Assembly (NCBI GenBank): GCA_009391605.1
Contig: VFGQ01000023.1
Span: forward strand, 1-12,356
DNA from: SAR202 cluster bacterium
GTDB taxonomy: Bacteria > Chloroflexota > Dehalococcoidia > SAR202 > GCA-002694895
Direction of reading: 5' to 3'
Length of the DNA: 12,356 nt
Shown here: in pieces, positions 8,064-12,356 of the stretch
Numbering within the stretch: position 1 is the first letter of the stretch
Layout of the letters: each line of letters opens with the position of its first letter
The notes under the pieces: generated by a model
Database searches by the model: none
Seen by the model: the letters and a program-made list of their open reading frames with translations, nothing else
What the model was told of the DNA's origin: nothing
Translations under genes and position numbers: made by a program

Positions 8064-10718
8064 ATGAGATTTGTTGATAAATTTAATATTAAAGATAGTA
8101 TTGAAACCTCATCAGGGGATTATTATTTTTGTAGTCTTGAAAAATTAGCTGAATCAAACCCTGATATAGGAATAGACAAAATGCCTAATGCTGTAAAAAT
8201 TATGGTTGAAAGTGTGATTCGAAATACTAGTTTAGACATTAATGAAAATTTTGATATTAATAAATTAAAATTATGGAATGATTTTGATAATTCAGAAGAA
8301 GTACCATATTTCCCATCCAGAGTTCTTTTGCAAGATTTTACTGGAGTTCCTACAATAGTTGATTTAGCTAGCATGAGAGATGCAATGTTAACTAATAATG
8401 GAGATCCATCAAAAGTAAATCCTATGGTTCCAGTTGATTTGGTTATTGATCATAGTGTTCAAGTTGATTATTTTGGTACAAAAAATGCTTTTATGAATAA
8501 TGTTAATAAAGAATATGAAAGAAATAATGAAAGATATTCTTTATTAAAATGGGCTCAGAATTCTTTTGATAATGTGAAAGTTGTCCCCCCTGGTGCAGGT
8601 ATCGTTCATCAAGTCAATTTAGAATTTCTATCACCTGTGATTTCTGTTAGGAATTATGATAATATTTCACTGGTTATCCCTGACACATTAATTGGAACAG
8701 ATTCGCACACTCCAATGGTTAGCGGATTAGGTGTTTTAGCTTGGGGTGTAGGCGGGATAGAAGCAGAATCTGTGATGGTGGGGCAACCAGTTTATATGAA
8801 GATACCATCTGTTATTGGTGTTAATTTAACAGGTAAATTATCAGCAAAAGCAACAGCTACTGATCTTGTGTTATCCATAACACAAAAATTAAGAAGTTAT
8901 GGAGTAGTTGGTAAAATGGTTGAATTTTATGGTGAAAGTTTAAATTCATTATCTTTACCAGATAGAGCTACAATTTCAAATATGGCGCCTGAATATGGTG
9001 CTACTGCATCATTATTTCCCGTGGATTCTAAAACATTAGATTATTTAGAATTAACTGGAAGGACAAATGATCAAATTAATTTGATAGAACAGTATTCAAA
9101 ATCCCAGGGTTTATTTAGATCTAATCAAGATACCAGGGAATATAATAGTACAATTACGATTAATTTAGATGAAATAGAACCAAGTATGGCAGGTCCTAAA
9201 AGACCTCAAGATAAAGTAAAATTATCAGAAGTGAAATCTAATTTTAACACATTTTTGGCTGACACTGGACAATCGATTGTAAATTCTAATGAACTTGATC
9301 ATGGATCTGTAGTGATAGCTGCAATTACTAGTTGTACTAATACTTCTAATCCTGATGTTATGGTTGGAGCAGGTATATTAGCTCGTAATGCTGTAAGAAA
9401 AGGATTGAATTCAAGGCCATGGGTTAAAACAAGTTTGGCGCCAGGTTCACAAGTTGTTGATGATTACTTACTTAAAGCAGGTTTGATAGATCCATTGGAA
9501 AAATTAGGTTTTCATATTGTTGGACATGGATGCACAACATGCATTGGTAACAGTGGCCCTTTGCCTGAAAAAGTTTCTAATAAAATTAATGATGAGAATT
9601 TAGTAACTTGTGCAGTACTTAGTGGAAATAGAAATTTTGAAGCAAGAGTTCATCAACAGGTTAAGGCTAATTATTTAGCATCCCCTATATTAGTTGTTGC
9701 CTATGCTATAGCTGGCACTCTGAATATTAATTTTGATACTGATCCGATTGGGATAGGGCAAAATGGAGAAGAAGTATTTTTAGAAGATATTTGGCCAGAA
9801 AAAGAAGAAATTCATTCTATTGTTAATCATTCTCTTAACCCTTCAATGTTTAAAGATAGATATGGCAAAGTTTTTGAAGGTGATGATAATTGGAAAGACC
9901 TCAGTATCCCTGATGGGAATATTTATAAATGGGATAAATCCTCCACTTATATTCAACCTTTGTCAATTTTTAATGATTTTAAAAAAGAATTACCAGAAAT
10001 GCCAGAAATAAACAAAGCAAGAATTTTAGCTGTGTTAGGAGATAGCATTACAACAGATCATATTTCTCCTGCCGGAAATATAAGTAAAGATTCTCCTGCA
10101 TCTGAATTTTTAGAAATGAATGATATTTCTCCAATAGATTTTAATACATATGGAGCCAGAAGAGGGAATGAAAATATCTTGGTACGAGGAACTTTTGCAA
10201 ATATCAGGCTTAGAAATTTGTTAACTTCTGACAAAGAAGGCGGTTATACTATTCATTTCCCCTCTAATGAAGTTATGAGTATTTATGAAGCTTCAGAGAA
10301 ATATAAAGAAGATAATACTCCTTTGGTTATTATTGCTGGAGATGAATATGGAAGTGGTAGTTCAAGGGATTGGGCAGCAAAAGGGCCTTATTTATTAGGC
10401 GTAAAATTAGTTATTGCTAAAAGCTTTGAGAGAATTCACAGATCTAATTTGATTGGAATGGGGATATTGCCTGTTGAATTTGTTAATGGTGAAGATTTTA
10501 ACTTATTAAAAATGAATGGAGATGCAATTTTATCAATTGAAAATATTGAAGATGTAAAAACTCCCTCTAGTTTATTCCAAATGACTGTCAAAAATCCTGA
10601 CTCAAAAGATATTAAAAAAATTACTCTAAAATCAAGAATTGATACTAATGCTGAAGTGAATTATTATGTTAATGGAGGATTACTACAATTTGTCCTCAGA
10701 AAGCTATTAAATGATTAA
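8064..10718 (+). CDS. acnA: Aconitate hydratase, AcnA type
   Basis: Aconitase isomerises citrate to isocitrate through cis-aconitate in the TCA cycle, using a labile [4Fe-4S] cluster. The 884-residue length fits the AcnA/IRP1 family. Cluster ligands are Cys424 (SCTNTSNP), Cys490 and Cys493 (GCTTCIGNSGP). Other active-site segments are DSHTPM at 213-218, GPKRPQDKVKL at 377-387 (AcnA-specific), GDSITTDHISPAG at 659-671, GARRGNE at 697-703 and GSGSSRDWAAKGP at 763-775 in the swivelling C-terminal domain. No gaps or frameshifts are visible. It is the second gene after ferredoxin, so two iron-sulfur proteins would be made together. IRP1-like RNA binding by the apo-form is known for some AcnA enzymes but cannot be judged here. 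The stop is only 7 bp from the end of convergent rpmB. Confidence 0.97.
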   Translation: MRFVDKFNIKDSIETSSGDYYFCSLEKLAESNPDIGIDKMPNAVKIMVESVIRNTSLDINENFDINKLKLWNDFDNSEEVPYFPSRVLLQDFTGVPTIVDLASMRDAMLTNNGDPSKVNPMVPVDLVIDHSVQVDYFGTKNAFMNNVNKEYERNNERYSLLKWAQNSFDNVKVVPPGAGIVHQVNLEFLSPVISVRNYDNISLVIPDTLIGTDSHTPMVSGLGVLAWGVGGIEAESVMVGQPVYMKIPSVIGVNLTGKLSAKATATDLVLSITQKLRSYGVVGKMVEFYGESLNSLSLPDRATISNMAPEYGATASLFPVDSKTLDYLELTGRTNDQINLIEQYSKSQGLFRSNQDTREYNSTITINLDEIEPSMAGPKRPQDKVKLSEVKSNFNTFLADTGQSIVNSNELDHGSVVIAAITSCTNTSNPDVMVGAGILARNAVRKGLNSRPWVKTSLAPGSQVVDDYLLKAGLIDPLEKLGFHIVGHGCTTCIGNSGPLPEKVSNKINDENLVTCAVLSGNRNFEARVHQQVKANYLASPILVVAYAIAGTLNINFDTDPIGIGQNGEEVFLEDIWPEKEEIHSIVNHSLNPSMFKDRYGKVFEGDDNWKDLSIPDGNIYKWDKSSTYIQPLSIFNDFKKELPEMPEINKARILAVLGDSITTDHISPAGNISKDSPASEFLEMNDISPIDFNTYGARRGNENILVRGTFANIRLRNLLTSDKEGGYTIHFPSNEVMSIYEASEKYKEDNTPLVIIAGDEYGSGSSRDWAAKGPYLLGVKLVIAKSFERIHRSNLIGMGILPVEFVNGEDFNLLKMNGDAILSIENIEDVKTPSSLFQMTVKNPDSKDIKKITLKSRIDTNAEVNYYVNGGLLQFVLRKLLND

Positions 10719-10725
10719 TTCTTTA

Positions 10726-11001
10726 TTATGAATTACTAATTATTTCTTTTTTGACTTTTTGTAATTTGTTAGATAAATAGGAATTGTTGGCTTTGATTAA
10801 ATAAGCATCAAAGCTCCCTGCTTTATCTATATCTCTTATTGCACTAGTGGCAGCAGTTATACTAATTTTTTTATTTAGTTTCGAACTCCAAAAAGAAACT
10901 TTTTGTAAATTCAGCTTGAATTTACGTTTGTTTCTATTTTTTGCATGACTTACATTGTTACCAGATTGTGGTATTTTTCCTGTTAATTCACACTTTGCCA
11001 T
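10726..11001 (-). CDS. rpmB: 50S ribosomal protein L28
   Basis: L28 is a small basic protein of the large ribosomal subunit. The 91-residue protein starts MAKCELTGK and continues with SGNNVSHAKNRNKRKF (13-28) and the NLQKVSFW segment (31-38), the L28 signature. The C-terminal half (SITAATSAIRDIDKAGSFDAYL, about 47-68) matches the usual end of the fold. About 20 further residues, rich in Lys and Asn, extend beyond the common 62-78 residue length. Only Cys4 remains, so this is a zinc-free form rather than the four-cysteine form. AAGG at 11007-11010 on the minus strand lies 5 bp before the ATG. A good promoter with TATAAT precedes it. It is transcribed alone here, divergently from the fakA-like gene and convergently with acnA. 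Confidence 0.93.
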   Translation of the reverse strand: MAKCELTGKIPQSGNNVSHAKNRNKRKFKLNLQKVSFWSSKLNKKISITAATSAIRDIDKAGSFDAYLIKANNSYLSNKLQKVKKEIISNS

Positions 11002-11031
11002 AAATACCTTTATGTTATGTAATAAATATTA

Positions 11032-11060
11032 ATTATAAATATATGTTATATTACTTGTAA
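11032..11060 (-). promoter_or_regulatory. Sigma-70-type promoter for rpmB
   Basis: Read on the minus strand, TTACAA (11055-11060) and a perfect TATAAT (11032-11037) are separated by exactly 17 bp. Transcription would start near 11025, giving a leader of about 24 bases containing the AAGG ribosome site of rpmB. The -35 matches the consensus only partly. This is the best-formed promoter I see in the window. Confidence 0.5.
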
Positions 11061-11066
11061 TGTTAC
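11045..11066. repeat. Imperfect dyad over the rpmB -35 region (possible operator)
   Basis: The left arm GTTATATTAC (11045-11054) and right arm GTAATGTTAC (11057-11066) are complementary at 8 of 10 positions around a 2-base centre; the inner ATTAC/GTAAT part is perfect. The dyad covers the -35 hexamer of the proposed rpmB promoter and lies in the divergent rpmB/fakA control region. A size of 22 bp suits a dimeric repressor site. It may also be chance in AT-rich DNA. Confidence 0.3.
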
Positions 11067-11079
11067 TAAAATAGAAGGA

Positions 11080-11098
11080 TTATTCTATCACTGAATAA
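11080..11098. repeat. Short inverted repeat upstream of the fakA-like gene
   Basis: TTATTC (11080-11085) and GAATAA (11093-11098) form a 6 bp inverted repeat with a 7-base loop, 30 bp before the fakA-like start. There is only one G-C pair, so as an RNA hairpin it would be weak. It could be a protein-binding site or chance. Confidence 0.2.
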
Positions 11099-11111
11099 CG
11101 ATTTTGTCATT

Positions 11112-11117
11112 TATATT
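11112..11117 (+). promoter_or_regulatory. Possible -10 box giving a near-leaderless fakA transcript
   Basis: TATATT lies 11 bp before the ATG at 11129. If it is the -10, RNA would start around 11124, leaving a leader of only about 4-5 bases, which fits the absence of a Shine-Dalgarno sequence. No good -35 stands 17 bp upstream. A competing arrangement is TTGTAA (11055-11060) with GATTAT (11078-11083) at 17 bp spacing, which would give a leader of about 40 bases without a ribosome site. Confidence 0.2.
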
Positions 11118-11128
11118 CAATTAGATAA

Positions 11129-12356
11129 ATGAATAATATAAAAACAATAAATGGAACAGATTTTGCTAAAATTTTGTTCTTTGCCAAAGATTTAATTTTT
11201 AATACCAAAGATCAAATTAATCAATTAAATGTTTTTCCTGTACCTGATGGGGATACTGGAACTAATATGTATTTGACTTTGGAATCTGCATTGAAAAACC
11301 TAAATACAATTAAAGATCAAAATATTAATAGTGTAAGTAAAAAAATAGCAAAAAATGCTGTTTTAGGAGGACGTGGAAATAGTGGAGTGATTTTAGCACA
11401 AATATTATATGGTTTATCCAAAGGTTTTGACAAACTTAACAAATGCGATGTTAAGGAATTTGGGAATTCATTAGTTAGTGCTGTTGATGCAAGTTACGAA
11501 TCAGTTAGTAATCCTGTGGAAGGCACTATGCTAACTATTATTAAATCTTTTTCAGAATCATGGAATAATGCCAGAATTAATAATGATTCTTTTAATGATG
11601 TTTTACCTTTAGTTTGCGATCATGCAGGAAAAGTTTTAAAAGATACTCCTAATATGCTAGAGGTTCTTAAACAAGCCGATGTGGTTGATGCCGGTGGGCA
11701 AGGACTATTAATTATTTTTGAAGCAATGAAAAGTTATATGTTAGATGACAAGCCGGATATTGATCAAATAATGAATAAACCTGGACAATCTACCAAAGGA
11801 TTAAATATTAAAGAATTTGTTCAAGAGCATGCTGAGGATGAATGGGGTTATTGTGTACAACTAGTGATAAATGGCGCAGATGCTTCCCGTGAAGAAATAG
11901 AAATTGCTGTTAATAAAAATGGAGGTTCTACAGTCATAACTGGAATAGAAGAATACGTTAAAATTCATACTCATTCTGAGGATCCTGGCAAGATTTTGTC
12001 TGCGTGTATACAATTTGGAGAATTAATGGAAATTAATATTGAAAATATGGATAAGCAATTTGAAGAATTTGTTAATGATTCTGAAATTGAATTAGAAGTT
12101 CAATTAAATGAAAATCAAAAATGTTCTATTATTGCTATTTCTAATGGTAACGGATTCAATAATTTATTTGTTAATTTAGGAGTAGATAAAATTGTAAAAT
12201 GTGAAAAAACATTAAATCCGAGCGTGTCAGAAATTTTAGAGGCTATTGATCTTTGTAAAACTAATGATGTAATTATTTTACCAAATGATAAGAATGCAAT
12301 TATGGCTTCTGATTTGGCAGCTCAAGAATCGGTGAAAAAAGTGTCAATTATTAATA
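11129..12356 (+). CDS. fakA: FakA-like fatty-acid kinase subunit (DAK2 domain), 3' end cut by window
   Basis: FakA phosphorylates fatty acids bound to a FakB partner, feeding exogenous acyl chains into phospholipid synthesis. The first 409 codons are present; the family is about 550 residues, so the end is missing. The N-terminal DAK2 kinase domain (about 1-205) has the Mg-ATP motif NVFPVPDGDTGTNM (34-47, Asp40 and Asp42), GGRGNSGVILAQ (80-91), EGTMLT (131-136) and DAGGQGL (187-193). The middle domain has Cys242 (GYC) and KIHTHSEDPG (278-287, His280/His282). These appear to match the zinc-binding Cys-His-His reported for staphylococcal FakA. The beginning of the C-terminal DegV-like domain follows from about 333. 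An in-frame TAA directly precedes the ATG, so translation cannot start further upstream, and no Shine-Dalgarno is visible. No FakB gene is in view. A dihydroxyacetone kinase role is less likely given the domain order. Confidence 0.9.
   Translation, partial: MNNIKTINGTDFAKILFFAKDLIFNTKDQINQLNVFPVPDGDTGTNMYLTLESALKNLNTIKDQNINSVSKKIAKNAVLGGRGNSGVILAQILYGLSKGFDKLNKCDVKEFGNSLVSAVDASYESVSNPVEGTMLTIIKSFSESWNNARINNDSFNDVLPLVCDHAGKVLKDTPNMLEVLKQADVVDAGGQGLLIIFEAMKSYMLDDKPDIDQIMNKPGQSTKGLNIKEFVQEHAEDEWGYCVQLVINGADASREEIEIAVNKNGGSTVITGIEEYVKIHTHSEDPGKILSACIQFGELMEINIENMDKQFEEFVNDSEIELEVQLNENQKCSIIAISNGNGFNNLFVNLGVDKIVKCEKTLNPSVSEILEAIDLCKTNDVIILPNDKNAIMASDLAAQESVKKVSIIN

Noticed and set aside
8123..8374. 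Open frame on the minus strand at the 5' end of acnA
   Set aside because: Shadow of aconitase codons; no start signal or domain.
9820..10011. Short plus-strand frame inside acnA
   Set aside because: Out-of-frame reading of conserved aconitase sequence, with no frameshift in the main frame.
11070..11132. Open stretch ending in a TGA that overlaps the fakA ATG, preceded by AGAAGGA (11073-11079)
   Set aside because: It looked like a leader peptide coupled to fakA, but it has no ATG, GTG or TTG start and only about 20 codons, so it cannot be supported.

Overview
The window is strongly AT-rich bacterial DNA from a compact genome: almost every base is coding and gaps run from 7 to 127 bp. It carries nine genes, all housekeeping or central-metabolism in character. 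There are no tRNA or rRNA genes, mobile elements, CRISPR arrays or long non-coding stretches. The gene types (short archaeal/Thermotoga-like AhcY, actinobacterial-like 7Fe ferredoxin, AcnA-type aconitase, FakA beside rpmB, an unusual GreA) suggest a streamlined, low-GC, probably free-living marine bacterium. A Chloroflexota/SAR202-like (Dehalococcoidia-related) lineage is my best guess, but it is inference from protein style, not proven here.

Layout. Positions 35-3970 (+): ahcY, metK and a phosphoglucomutase/phosphomannomutase. The first two form a compact S-adenosylmethionine-cycle pair: MetK makes SAM and AhcY removes the SAH left after methylation. Positions 4009-7716 (-): polA followed 21 bp later by a GreA-family gene, almost certainly one transcript. 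Positions 7804-10718 (+): a 7Fe ferredoxin followed 11 bp later by aconitase, with the aconitase Shine-Dalgarno overlapping the ferredoxin stop. Positions 10726-11001 (-): ribosomal protein L28, convergent with aconitase across only 7 bp. Positions 11129 to the right edge (+): the first 409 codons of a FakA/DAK2-family fatty-acid kinase subunit, divergent from rpmB across a 127 bp control region.

The most unusual object is the GreA-family protein at 4009-4869. It has a complete Gre coiled coil (with the acidic tip residues) and a Gre C-terminal domain. In front of these lies a region of about 115 residues that reads like the N-terminal SAM-like, core-binding DNA-binding domain of tyrosine recombinases, without any recombinase catalytic domain. 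Its co-transcription with DNA polymerase I makes it the best candidate here for an undescribed function, perhaps linking stalled transcription complexes to DNA repair or replication. Secondary points are a dyad over the rpmB promoter, apparent SD-less starts for polA and fakA, and the lack of an asp23-like gene between rpmB and fakA.
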